Part shown: in pieces, positions 1 to 30,514 of the stretch
Layout: each line of letters begins with the position of its first letter
Numbering within the stretch: the stretch's first letter is position 1
Assembly (NCBI GenBank): GCA_963573385.1
Contig: CAUYLG010048306.1
Location: 62,001-126,000, forward strand
Direction: 5' to 3'
Length of the DNA stretch: 64,000 nt
Origin: Cacajao melanocephalus
Taxonomy: Eukaryota; Chordata; Mammalia; Primates; Pitheciidae
The notes under the pieces: model-generated
The model's input: only the letters and a program-made list of their open reading frames with translations
Databases searched by the model: none
What the model was told of the DNA's origin: nothing
Translations under genes and position numbers: made by a program

Positions 1-509
1 CCCTTTGCGAAATGAAGTCTGTTTTCCCCAGAACCAGGAAGTCAGGCCAGCACCTGGCAGAGATGCCTGTGACGCTGACAGCTCGCGGAGCCTCCACACG
101 ATTGTAATTCGCTTCTCTGGCCTCCAAGCTTCCAGGGAATTAAAAAGTGGAGGGGGCTTACGGGATCAGATGAGTACAGTCGCAGAGGTAGGGGTGCGGG
201 GAGGGTATACCTGACATCTTGGAAGCCAGAGGGGAGAGAGACAAAGGAATGAAAGCAAACCCTGAGAAACCGAGAAAGCACTTTGAGCATTTAGAATGGG
301 AACAAATGGTGCTATTAGTGCCTCCAAAACGTAACTGCCCCAGGCCCCTTATAAGCCGAGGATATTAAAATCTGCCTTTTCCCTTTCTTAGAGTGGTCCT
401 TGAAGAAGGCAATCGGGAAGTTCAAATTTCTTTTGTTTTCGTACAAAGTGTTCATTTGAAGTTTGCCTTCTCCCTCTCCAAACCGAGCCTCTGATGTTCC
501 AGGCCGAAC

Positions 510-1690
<1,181 letters not shown>

Positions 1691-2164
1691 AAATATATGC
1701 AAAGCATTTTTAATTACTTAAAAATGTGTTGGATCAGTGTTCAAGAAAGATGTGTTATGTTTGGTTTATGGTACACCAGCACAGATCCCAGTTTGTAATA
1801 GGCAGCCCTATCTAATTTAATAGCTCTGGAAGGCTTCACCAGCTTTTGTTCATAATGATGATGAAACATCTAAAAATAAAGATTAATGGTTATGCAGCAT
1901 ATTTTGATAAGAATGTATGGAAGTAAATAGAGTATTTTAGAAAGGATATAAATATATTTAAAGTACTGTGGTTGATCAAATAAGACTGCCACTATCTGAA
2001 AAGCTTAACTATATTCTCAGACTTCTTATTTGTACCCTTTCAGTAGAGCCTCACCACTGTCTGGAAATTGAACCTAAATACAACTCTGCACATTTTTTTT
2101 TTAAAAAATGTGATATAAGAATCATTTCTGCCAGAAAATAATTGCACCTTTTTTTTTTTTGACC

Positions 2165-2310
2165 ACCTGTTATGTGACAAGATTTGGCCGTTTGCATGTG
2201 TTGATTTTAATTCTTACAGCAATTCTTAGGTATTACTATCTCTGTTTTTCAGATGAAGAAAAGCAAGGTCCGGAGAAATGGATTTACTAGCTCTGGTCAC
2301 AGTTGGCTTT
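2165..2310 (+). mobile_element. MIR fragment
   Basis: The order of motifs (catgtgttgattttaattct, then cagatgaagaaaagcaaggt, then agctctggtcacag) matches the MIR core on the + strand, highly diverged. Confidence 0.5.
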
Positions 2311-2739
2311 CGTTAGAACTTAGCCCTGTGCAACCTCAAAGTTCATCTTTCCTCCACCGCTGCACAATCTTTTTCTCTGATCAGAGTGCTAATGAAGCAC
2401 AGTCTTAAAAGTTGATTAACACATTTGACAAGAATCTTTTGCACTCCTATTTTGGGCATAGTACTTTGTTTGGGAAGGCATTGGGTTCTGTAAGCAGATG
2501 CTGATTTTAATATATTTCTCAGTCACCACCCCCTCACCTTTTGTACTTGTCTGAGTTGTCTTATTTGAAAATATGATTGAGTTTTCTTTACTATGAGAAT
2601 GAGTGGTGAGAGGAAACAGTCATGAAGATATTTACTTATTTATTTGTAAGCAACATATTCTGTTCCACCTTTATTAATCCTAAGTGTACTAAGGTAAATC
2701 TTAAACAGTTTGAAAGAGATGATACTTTCTAAGTTTTTT

Positions 2740-2880
2740 TGCACAGTCTCTTTTCATTATTGAAAATTCAGAAAAGCAAAAGAAAACAAAACTATCATAA
2801 AAGTCATTACCAAGGGATAACCACTGTTAATATTTTGGCTTATGTTCTTGTAAGTGTGTGATTGGGAGTGATATATGAAT
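2740..2880 (-). mobile_element. Possible LINE (HAL1/L1M-type) fragment
   Basis: The stretch around gggataaccactgttaata resembles a common old LINE-derived sequence. Family and orientation are uncertain. Confidence 0.3.
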
Positions 2881-3244
2881 GTACATTTAAAGTAAAATTT
2901 CTGGGATTTTGAACTTCTGAGTACATGTATGGAAGAGTTGGCAGAAGGCCTTCTTTTTCCTAGTATCCTTACACCCATCACCTCTGCTTGAAGTCTGCGT
3001 GCAGGAGAGCTACCAAATTTATCCCTGGCCTTTAGATAGTCTGGGTTTTTTCCCTCAATTCCTTGTATTTAACTCTAATTTATAAGATTACTAAGCAGTT
3101 CTATCTTTTCTAGCTTTGTCAATCATGTTTTACCTTACGGTAGAGAGAAATCTTTAAAAATAAGGAGAAATAACTTGAAGAGAGCAACTGCAGAGTCTAT
3201 AGGTAACCTAGGTAAAATCTCTTAATTAAAATTTAAAAATCATC

Positions 3245-3475
3245 AGTCTTTCATTCAACAGAAATGTTGTGAGTCATTGCTGAGGTGAATTTGGTTAGAT
3301 CCCAGCCCAGGAGAACACACCATTTAACAGAGAAAGCAGACAGGTAAACAGTAAAATATAACAATTGTTAGAAGAATGACTAGGTGACATTTTGAAGCAA
3401 AAGAGATGACTAGGGGAAGCTAACAGTGCCTTTTGAATTGGGCTTGAAGAAATAATAGGCATTTAACAGGTGGCC
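3245..3475 (-). mobile_element. Possible L2 fragment
   Basis: It has cattcaacagaaatgttgtg followed by agagaaagcagacaggtaaa, the order seen in reverse-oriented L2 3' ends. Very diverged. Confidence 0.4.
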
Positions 3476-4182
3476 TTTAAGGTAAGTGGGCTATTCTTTT
3501 ACCTGGCCCTAGATGACTTTCACTGCCGAACAGCTTAAGTCTTCAACCATTAACACCAGCAGTTCTCAGTGTGGCTGGAGTCCCTACTGCTCTTTCAGGA
3601 AGTTTGTAAGGTAAAAATCACATATACTTAAAAGATTCATTTAGAGTGCAATAGATTTTAATGTTCTAAGTTAATTGATACAGCTTCAGATTCCACATTG
3701 CTGCTTACCTTTAAGAAGTTATTCCTTGTCAAATTTTAGTGTAGTATCAAAGAGAAATATTTGCTACTTTGTGAAAAGGCGATTAAAATACACCTTTCTT
3801 TGTAACCGTATGTCTGTGTGACGCTGGATTTTCTTCACATACATCAACCAAAACATACTGCAGTGGGTTGAGTGCAGAAACAGATATAAGAATTCGGCTC
3901 TCTTCTATTAAGTTAAATATTGAAGAGATTAGCAAAACTTTAAAACATTGTTAATCTTCTGTTTTGGGGAAAAGGTAATTATTTTTATTAAAATATATAT
4001 GCTAACATGTATATAGTTATTTTAAATGAATTAATAAGTAATTTTAAAATTTCTCAGCATCAATTTAATATGGTAAATATTGGTAGATATAACCAACATA
4101 AACAAAAGCACTTGGGGTCTATAATAGTTTTTAAGAGGGTAAAAGGTCCTGAGACCAAATTTGAAAACTGCTAGTGCTTGCA

Positions 4183-4293
4183 TGTTCTCCCTCCCTCCCT
4201 CCCTCTCTTACCCTACCCCCATCTTCATTTCCCCTCCCCTCCCACCCCTCTCACCTGTCTCTCTCTCTCTCTCTTTCTCCTTCCCTTCATAAC
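4183..4293. repeat. Pyrimidine-rich low-complexity tract
   Basis: CCCT-type repeats pass into a (TC)n run at about 4257-4276. Almost all bases are C or T on the + strand. Confidence 0.85.
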
Positions 4294-4673
4294 CAGACTT
4301 CTTGGAAAATCTGTTTTTGCCATTCAATGACTTTTTTTGCTACAGCTGTTCCAAGTCACCAGTGGCCTTCTAATTTCAGAGTCTAACATATCCATCAGTG
4401 TCTATTTGACCTCTCTGAGTCTTTTATACCAACCTGTCACCTTTTCTAGAAGTTTCTGGTTTGCTACTGTCCTGGTTTTTTCCTTGGCTTCATGACTAAG
4501 AAGTATTTTTAAAAACTCTTTCACATCATTCCTTTCCATTCTAAGCATTACTAATAGACAACCTTATTTTTACTGTTGTTTCAACCATATATATATATAT
4601 GCTCTTAATTTGTATGAGGGCATTTCAAAAAGCTTGTGAAAAATTGAATTAAAAGATTAAAAATGTAAACTTT

Positions 4674-4970
4674 GGCCGGGCACAGTGGCTCACACTTGTA
4701 ATCCTAGCAATTTAGGAGGTCCAGGCGAGCAGATCACCTGAGGTCAGGAGTTCAACACCAGCCTGGCCAACATGGCGAAATCCCATTTCTACCAAAAATA
4801 CAAAAATTAGCTGGGTGTGGTGGTGCATGCCTTGTAATCCCAGCTACTTGGGAAGCTGAGGCAGGAGAACTGCTTTAACCTGGCTGGCAGAGGTTGCAGT
4901 GAGCCAAGATTGTACCACTGCACTACAGCGTGGATGACAGAGCAAGACTCCATCTCAAAAAAAAAAAAAA
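4674..4970 (+). mobile_element. AluS-like element nested in the mariner
   Basis: A full dimeric Alu starting GGCCGGGCACAGTGG and ending in an A tail. The 9-bp target duplication GTAAACTTT sits at 4665-4673 and 4971-4979, proving insertion into the older mariner. Confidence 0.95.
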
Positions 4971-5039
4971 GTAAACTTTATTTCTGAACATAAGCTCCAT
5001 GAAGTTTAAGATACTTTTGTAAGGGATAATAACCAGCCA

Positions 5040-6110
5040 TTTGGTCCATCCCTAAAGAACTGGGAGTCCTGGGAATTTAACCTTGTCAATAAAGTCTTTT
5101 TACGTTATTAACTGTAGAAAAATGGATGCCCTATAAAGATTTTTCAAGATTAAGAAACAAAAAGTAGTCAGAAGGAGACAAATCAGGACTGTAAGGTGGA
5201 TGCCTAATGATTTCCAGTTGCAACTTACAAAAAGTTTGATGTTTGATGAGAGAAAACAGCAGAGGTATTGTGATGGAGAAGGACTCTGTGGTGAAGCTTT
5301 CCCAGATGTTTTTCTGCTAAATATTTGACTAAAGCTTCAGCAGGAAAGCTTTAGTTTAGAAACACTCAGAAAAGCTACTGTTTCTCAAAACACTCTAATA
5401 AGCAGATGTTATAATTCTTTGGCCCTCCAGAAAGTCAACAAGCAAAATACCTTGAGCATCCCTAAAAACTGTGGCCATACCCTTGCTTTTGACTGTCTGC
5501 TTTCACTTTGATTGGACCACTGCCACTTTTGGGGAGCCATTGCTTTGATTGTGCTTCAGGATCATACTCATAAAATTATGCTTCATCTCCTGTTACAATG
5601 CTTTAGGATCTTGATTCTACTTGTTTAAAGTTTCCATTGAAAGCTCTGCTCTTGTCTGTAGCTGATCTGGAGTTTGGGCAGCCAGCAAGTGGAAAGTGTG
5701 CTCAACTTTAATTTTTCAGTCAGAATTGTATAGGGTGAACTGGTTGTCTATGGTGTTCGCTGTTGGTTCTGCTGTTAATTATAGGTATTCTTCATTTAGA
5801 GCAGAAACAAGATGAATGTTTTCCCCGAAAACTGATGTGGGTGGTCTGCTGTGGCAGGCTTCATCGTCAACATCATCTCATCCCTTAAAATGAGTTACTG
5901 ATTTGTACACTGCTGATTTTCTGGAGGCTCATTGTCCCCATAAACTTTTTGTAAAGCATCAGTGATTTCACCATTCTTTCAACCAGCCTCTACCATAAAT
6001 GTGTGTTTGTTCTAGCTTCACTTTTAGCAGAATTCATGTTGCTGTGGTAGAAGTTCTTTTCAAACTGTCTTATTCTTCTTAGTGCCTCAAACTAGATTCT
6101 GTTTAGACAT
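5040..6110 (-). pseudogene. Degenerate mariner transposase
   Basis: On the - strand, one frame near 5600-5545 reads IVTGDEA, a stop, then FYEYDPEAQSKQW. Another near 5478-5420 reads VFRDAQGILLVDFLEG, and 5205-5150 reads HPPYSPDLSPSDYFLF. These match the mariner order TGDE, VFWDxxG and YSPDLxPSD, whose Asp residues include members of the DD34D catalytic triad. An N-terminal remnant (HSRPPTSVFGENIHLV) lies near 5850-5800. Multiple stops and frameshifts show it is dead. The family cuts and pastes DNA at TA sites in the nucleus. Confidence 0.85.
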
Positions 6111-6439
6111 GGATGATAACAAGTTAGTATGAGTTTATTTTGGAAATATGTTTTGCAAAAACAATTTGAAATCCATGCATGGTTATTGCACAATATACGT
6201 TTTTCATGAACTTTTTGAAAACCACTTATATATGAGAATACTTACATGGTGAACATTCTTTGCTGAAACCCAGCTCCTAAGCTCCAGACCACATGTATAG
6301 GTACTTGGTGTGAAGGCCCCTAAATGGTACCAAAGGTAGATATTTCACATTTAACACAAGAAAAAAAAAAACTGTTCTATCTCCCTTTCTTCTAATTGCT
6401 GATTTCTAGTGAAATTGTTGTGATTTGGCTTCCTAAATG

Positions 6440-7100
6440 TTTTGATGTTTACTACTTCATTCCCCTGCCCTATACTTTTTCCAAGTTCTCATTTCTGTTC
6501 ACCTCGATTATTGCAGAAGTTTTCAAACAAATTTTCTTGCCTCAATATACATCCCTTTAGTTTTTATCCAGAGGACTCCACTTAACCATACAAGATTATT
6601 TAACTTCCCTCCTAAAAATCCTGAAGTGGCTCTCCTGTAACTTTTAGTATAAGTTCAAATTCCTTGTCTTAGTATATGAGCTACATGGTGATATGGCCCT
6701 GCTACCTTTCCTCCCTCATCTCTACTCACTTAATCACAGAATCCTATGATCCAGCCATAGCAAGCTCTTTGCCTGAGACACACATGCTCCCACCTTTTCC
6801 CATGCTATTCCCTCTGCCTGGAATTTTCTTTTGGGTTTGTCTTCATTCCTTTTCATTCATCCTTCCAATCTCCCACTCCAATCAAATCTGTCTTGATATC
6901 CCTACTCCAGATTGCCTCTGTCTGATGCTCCTTTTCTGGGCCCCATAACACTCTTGCATCATTTATCACTACCTGTCACTGTGTGTATCCCTTGATATAT
7001 TGAATAGCTTGGAAACAAAGATTTTTCTCTTCTCTGTGCTCCCATTTGTTACTACAAAGACTGACATAAATGTTTGCCGAATGTATTCATGAATGAAAGG
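6440..7100 (+). mobile_element. L2 LINE fragment
   Basis: A long run such as ccctctgcctggaattttc (about 6810-6830) followed by cctactccagattgcctctg and a C/T-rich context matches L2 3' sequence in + orientation. Confidence 0.55.
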
Positions 7101-7299
7101 AAAGGAATGGTCTTTCTGAAAAAGAGAATGGCATAAACAATGCATTGTGTTATAGAAGTAGGGTTTTGTGGCATGAATTTTGGAGTCAGACATAAGTGTA
7201 AGTCCTGGGTCTTTCACTTACCACCTTTGTGAAATAGAGATGATAAAACTGTACTGGGAAGTAATTTCGTTATTCCTAAAATAAATACTGAACAACACC

Positions 7300-7520
7300 A
7301 TTCTCTACAGTATGAAAGTCAGTAGGTATATATTTATGAATAAAATTAGCATGGTCCTGAACTCATGGATCTTAAATTCTAATGGGGGAGACAGTAAACA
7401 AGCAAACAAATAAATATATGACTACAAATACATTATGCAATGATGAAAGATAATTAGGTGAAGAGCAGCTAGACCTATTTAGATGTGGTCAAAGAAGTCC
7501 AAAGAGAAGAAGTGAATACT
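7300..7520 (-). mobile_element. L2 fragment
   Basis: Text like cttaaattctaatgggggag followed by acagtaaacaagcaaacaaa is the reversed L2 3' end seen in many genomes. Confidence 0.45.
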
Positions 7521-8616
7521 AGCATAGAAACCTATAACACAGAGAAGGTTTTTGCTTTTTACTCTTTTTTATAGTTTTAGAATGTTATTCTGTATGAACA
7601 TATTATTTACCCTAAAATTAATTGTATTTTTAAAATGTATATAGGGAAGCAAAAATAATTGACAGAAGAATATCTGAGTCTATTTGTCTTAACTGAAAGG
7701 AAAGATCCTTACCTATTGAGAATGAGGGACATGAAGAATAAATAAAAATCATGTGGGAAGAGGTAAAGGTATGAAACAGTCACTAAGGACAATGAGAGAA
7801 GACAAGTGGAAGGATTAATGACAGAGTTGAAGACCCAGTAGAAAGGGGGTTACCATAAATTTGTATTCACATCATCAGCTCTGGTGTACAAGTATAAAAT
7901 TGTTAGATTTATCCCTGGCTGCAGCTCTCCAGGGTGGAGTAGCAGAAGAAAAGGGGGATTGCAAGAATAAAGATTCTGTCTGGAGAGTAGTTGAAATGGT
8001 GAAGCACAGGTTTTGGCATAGTAGCAAATGAATTATGGTCAGGCAGATCTCATGGATTCAAAAAATGTGCAGAGGTCAAGGAAGAGCAAGCTACGTGAAA
8101 AGCAGGTGGGTGGACCATATTTGTTAATGCTACACAAATCATTTCAATACTTTTTTTTTATTTCTACCAAAAAATGTTGTACAAATTTTTTATAGTAAAT
8201 AAGTACTGATTGAGAAAAATATATTAAATTGAAAGGTAAATGTTTTTATTAGTAGATTTGATTTCTGAATATGCTAGTTCTGATAGTTTGTTGATATTAC
8301 TGTTAAAAGGAATTTTTCTGGTAACTTTTTTGCCCCTTTCTATAAATTTTACTTGGAAAATATCAGTGTCAGAAAAAAGTCCTCCAATTTTTATTGCTTT
8401 AATAGGTGGGAAAAGAAAGCAAACCCAGAGTGCAACTGGACAAATGAATTACAATTTTAATTTCATCTTAGGGTATCAATGACATGACATTGGAATGTTT
8501 CTTTATTATGGTATAATCAGTTGATATAGCAAAGTGTGATATACAAACTTACAGATATCATCTCTAAAAGTACTGTAAAATTTTAATGAGATTTTCCCAT
8601 ATTTTAGGAATAGAAG

Positions 8617-25313
<16,697 letters not shown>

Positions 25314-25859
25314 AACTTCATGGGACTAGACTCTTGACTTTTTATATACACGTGTCTCAACCATTTTTTCAACTAATTTTTTTCCTAAATATTCTTCTTT
25401 ATCTTTAACAAGGCAGCCTGGTGCAGGACAGTAGTTATTAAAGCATAGGTTGAATGTCGAACATACAAAAATAGAGCCATCATATCAACACTTAGCCCTA
25501 CCCATTAGTATCACCCTCAGTTCTTAGAGTAATCCCTGCAACATCTCCTTCAAGCATCACCAAACTCAATTTGAAAATTACAGGGCTAGCAAAAAGAGCC
25601 TTGGCTGTATGTAGGGTGGAAATACTCTTGTTTGAAGCCCAACTGACTCCACTACTAATTTGCTGTAAAGCTTTGGACACACACTTAGCTCCTATGCGCC
25701 ACTAATAACATTGGGCTAATATCGGCTGTGCTTCTCTGACAGGTAGTCATGAAAATCAAATGATGCAGAATATATACAAGTACTTTGTAAATTGTAAAAT
25801 GATATAAAATTTAAAGTTATAGAACCAGTTATAAAATCCTATTACTCATGTTTATAGAT

Positions 25860-26770
<911 letters not shown>

Positions 26771-26779
26771 TTACAGGTT

Positions 26780-27420
26780 CTGTGCACATTTGAGGGGTAT
26801 GTGGAAATTATACAGAGCATATACAGTGGCAGACTTATAGTGCACATATTGAAATGTGGGGTTGGAGCCCCACTGCCTAGTGGAGCTGTGGGAAGGGTGC
26901 TGCTACCCTTCAGACCTGAAAATGGTAGAGCCACCAGCAGCTTGCACACTGAGCCTGGAAAAGCCACAGGCACACAACTTCAACCATGAGGGAAGCCATG
27001 CACCCTGCAAAGCCACAGGGGTGGAGCTGCCCAAGGCCTTGATGGCCCATCCCTTGCACCAGTGTGCCCAGCATGCGGGACATGGAATCAAGGAATATGC
27101 TGGGGCTTTAAAGTTTAATGTCTTCCCTGCTGGGTTTCAGACTTGGGTGGAACCTGTTATCCCTTTCTTTAGCCAATTTCTCCCTTTTGCGATGAGAATG
27201 TTTTACTCAATGATTGCACCATCAACTATATCTTGGAAGTAAATAAATTATGTTTTATTCCAAAGGCTCATAGGTGGAAGGAACGTACCTTGAGTCTCAA
27301 ATGAGACTTTGGATTTTTGAGTGATGCTAGAATGAGTTAAGACTTTGAGGGACTATTGGGAAGGGATGATTATATTGTGCAATGTGGGAAAGACATGAGA
27401 TTTGGGTGGCTGGGGGTAGA
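26780..27420 (+). mobile_element. MaLR internal region fragment (MST/THE1-type)
   Basis: gcagcttgcacactgagcct, gtgggtttcag-like gctgggtttcagacttgggt and gagttaagactttgagggac occur in the order found in MaLR internal sequence, and it runs straight into a matching LTR. No open viral gene is present. Confidence 0.65.
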
Positions 27421-27790
27421 ATGATATTGTTTGGATATTTGTCTCCCTCAAATCTCATGTTTAAATATGATCCCCAGTGTTGGAGGTGGGGCCTGATGGG
27501 AAATGTTTGGGTCATGGGGGCGGATCCTTCATGAATGGCTTAGAGCCATTGGTAATGAGTGAGTTCTCAGTTCATGTGAGATCTGGTGGCTGAAAAGAGT
27601 CTAGACCTCCCCTTTCTTTCTTTCGATACTGCTGCTGCCATGTGATACGCTCCCCCTTTGCCTTCGTCATGATTGGAAGCTTCCCAGGACCTTCATCAGA
27701 AGCCAGGCAGATATTGACGCCATGTTAGTACAGCCTGCAGAACCGTAAGCCAAAACAAACCTTTTTTCTTTATAAATTACCCAGCATCAG
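27421..27790 (+). mobile_element. MaLR 3' LTR (MST/THE1-type)
   Basis: It starts TGATATTGTTTGGATATTTG and includes tcaaatctcatgtttaaata, gtgagatctggtggctg-like text and ctttataaattacccagcat. It directly follows the internal fragment on the same strand. Confidence 0.78.
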
Positions 27791-27843
27791 GTATTCCTTT
27801 ATAGTGATGAAAAAGGATATTCCTTTATAGTGATGAAAAAGGG
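27790..27843. repeat. Tandem duplication at LTR end, 26-bp period
   Basis: TATTCCTTTATAGTGATGAA occurs twice in succession. Confidence 0.88.
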
Positions 27844-27894
27844 GCTAAGAATATATAAATTTTTAATTTTTAAGTTACATATTTTAAGTACTGT

Positions 27895-28085
27895 TTTTAT
27901 TAAACATTTATGAGTACTGTTCAAAGTGCATAATTTGTTTAATCCTTATAACAATCATATGAATTTGGTAATAATATTCACATTTTACAGATGAGGAAAT
28001 CACCCAAGATTATGTAGCTAATAAGTCGCATGCAGAAATCAGCATCTGGCATCAGTTGCAATCTTTACCATTAACACTATGCCTG
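27895..28085 (+). mobile_element. MIR element
   Basis: gtttaatccttataacaatc, cattttacagatgaggaaat and attatgtagctaataagtcg follow the MIR order. Confidence 0.6.
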
Positions 28086-28229
28086 TACATCATATTAATC
28101 ATAATCATTTTCTCTGTCATGTGTTGAGAGCTATTGTGCCAAACATTGTGCTGTTTTATAAGCATGATCTGATTTGATAAATCTACAATGTAAGTTCTAT
28201 TCTTTTACTTCGTGAGGTAATTTTGAGAC

Positions 28230-28625
28230 ACCCCAAAGATTTATTGTATTAGACTGCAGTTCTCCACTCTTCCATATATTTGATGCCTTTTGCAATATGG
28301 CTTTGTAATTTTTCCCATCAAGAGGTAAAATCTATTTCCTCAACCATTAAATCTGGGCTGGCCTTGTAACTTGCTTACAGTAAAAGTGATGGTCAGTTCC
28401 AAGCCCAGCCCTCAAAAGCCCCTGTGCACTACTTCTCTCATTTGGAACCCTGCCACCGACATGAGAACAAGCCAAGGCGAACATGCTGCTGCTGACAGAC
28501 CATGCAAAACAGAGACAAGGCATCTCAGATGAAATCATCCTTAATCAGCTGCCTGCCACCTGATCACAGACATACATGAGACATGAGAGATCAACCAACT
28601 ATAGATTTGTGAAGAAGGATAGTTT
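28230..28625 (+). mobile_element. Old LTR-like element (probable MaLR)
   Basis: tctgggctggccttgtaact, aaagtgatggtcagttccaa and tggaaccctgccaccgacat form a recognisable repeat order. The exact family is uncertain. Confidence 0.45.
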
Positions 28626-28636
28626 TAAACCACTAC

Positions 28637-28931
28637 TTTTTTTTTTTTAGTGGTAGAGTCTCATTTTGTCACTCATACTGGAGTACAGCAGTGTGATCAC
28701 AGCTTACTGCAGCCTTGACCTCCCAGGCTCAAGTGATTCTCCTGCCTAAGCCCCTTGAGTAGTTGGGAGTACAGGTCCGTGCCACCATGCCCAGCTAATT
28801 TTTTTTTTTTTTAATTCTTTGTAGAGATAGGATCTCACTATGTTGCTGAGGCTGGCTTTGAACTCCTGGATTCAAGGAATCCTCCTGCCTCAGCTTCACG
28901 AAGTATGAGATTACAGGTATAAACTACCATG
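28637..28931 (-). mobile_element. AluJ-like element, reverse
   Basis: It starts with a T run and includes CAGCTTACTGCAGCCTTGAC and a second T-rich linker. Diverged. Confidence 0.87.
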
Positions 28932-29284
28932 AAATTCACATTAGGGGGTAATTTGTTATGCATTTATATGACTAAATCATGACTGGCTGAATCCTAGCAA
29001 ATGAGGATGGTAGTGGAGCAGCACTGACAGTTGAGTAGAGGCTGGTCTCAGTCTTTTTGGAGCACAGAATCAGCTGAATGAGGATCCCTACTGGAAGGCA
29101 CTTGATGCTCAGGAATGGATCTGTAGTGGCACTTTGTGTGGTGGAACCCATGGCCGTCGCAGGCCAGATTTTGCCAGTGCTAGTGAGTTTTGCTGTGGCC
29201 AGAAATAGAGTGATGGAGGGTAGATCCTCTGTTGACCCACCACTGTTGGCATGTGCTCCTTTCATATCTGTTCTTTAAGGAAAG

Positions 29285-29600
29285 GTAAATTCATTTATTC
29301 ATTCAACAAATTGAAAAATGCCCACTATGTCATAGAAACTTCTAGGTGCTAAGGATGTAGCAGTGAATGAAGCTGTTTCTTGCCCCCATTGAACTTGTAT
29401 TTTAGTGGAGGAGACAATATATGCACAGATATAGAATGCCTAAGTGCCATGAGGAGGAATAAAGCAGAATTAAGATGAGAGGAACAAGGCATACAATCAA
29501 ATAGGGAAATTAGGGGAGACCTCTCTAAGGAGATGACAGTGACACTTGAGCAGAGACCTGTGAGGAAGGCATGTAGATATGGGGTTAGAGTGATGTGCTT
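29285..29600 (-). mobile_element. L2 LINE 3' end, reverse
   Basis: ttcatttattcattcaacaa, ttctaggtgctaaggatgta and ttagtggaggagacaatata are the reversed L2 3' end, continuing to cacttgagcagagacctgtg. Confidence 0.6.
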
Positions 29601-30514
29601 TTGAGGCTGTGCTTCGTCTACCAGAGGAACAGAGCTGCAAGTGAACTGAAACAGACTGATAAGGAAAGTAGAGAGCTACTGGGCAACAGTAAGATCTAAA
29701 CTTTCTTTTATAAGATATTGCCACTATCGTAACTAGTACACTGCAAAACTTGTTGGCTGAATTGGGGTGGAGAAGAGCTGCAATTTATGTAATTTAAGGT
29801 AAACTGTTCCCAGTCATGGCTAGCCATGAATGATTTATGGAACTATTTGATTCCTGGACCCACCTACTGGGTCAAAATCTAGTATGAAGCCCAGAATTAG
29901 TATTTTATTTTAAAAAAGAACATTCCATCATTACAATCTATGGTTGTATATGCAAAGAAAATGTGAAAGGATATACATCAAAAACTATTTAAAGTGCGTA
30001 CCTCAGGCACATTAGTTTAGTTCTGAGTAAAAATATCTTAGCTAATGTTTAAAAGTTTTAACCATGAGCCTTTCTAAAGCTATTTCTGCATCTTTTGTAA
30101 AACTGCTACAAAAGACTTCCATTCTGTCACATCACTAACAAAAAGGATTTGATAGCAAGTTGCACACAGTAGGAGTGCATTCAACATTTTTCAGATAAAT
30201 GAATACAACAGCAAGTCTCTGAAGAGCACAGTGTCAAGTAAATTGGTGCTGGGGTGCTTCTATCACAGAAAATGAATTAACTCATGGCATTTTTATTTTT
30301 GCTACAACAGTGGCAAAATTTTAAATTAAGCACCCTATAGTCATGACTATTCTTGCCTAGGTTTGAAGCTACTTAAAATCCTTTTTGGACTTAGGCAGAC
30401 TAATTAACAAATAAATGAATGGGATTTCTAACCTATCATCAGGTACTGAATTATGCAAAATTATACAAACATTTTAAAAAATTATAATAGAAAAACCAAC
30501 AGAACATACACAAT
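29601..30514. other. Intergenic stretch between IRAK4 and TWF1
   Basis: It is AT-rich and apparently unique. I see no exon, clear repeat or RNA gene. Confidence 0.5.

Larger units (their letters stand above)
4615..6226 (-). mobile_element. Mariner (Tc1/mariner) DNA transposon fossil, nearly full length
   Basis: The ends form inverted repeats: about 4618-4643 (ttcaaaaagcttgtgaaaaa) and 6200-6223, whose reverse complement is ggttttcaaaaagttcatga plus four A-rich bases. Each end abuts a TA dinucleotide, the mariner target. Removing the nested AluS leaves about 1.3 kb, the usual mariner size. Transposase motifs are readable on the - strand. I did not assign a subfamily; HSMAR2-like is one possibility. 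Confidence 0.85.

Noticed and set aside
1..215. Noncoding IRAK4 first exon ending at GCAGAG/GTAGGG (about 187)
   Set aside because: A donor-like GTAGGG exists, but no transcript evidence is visible and recalled gene spacing places exon 1 left of the window.
26856..27242. 128-codon frame downstream of IRAK4
   Set aside because: It lies in a MaLR internal fragment with no recognisable gene and cannot be supported as a functional protein.
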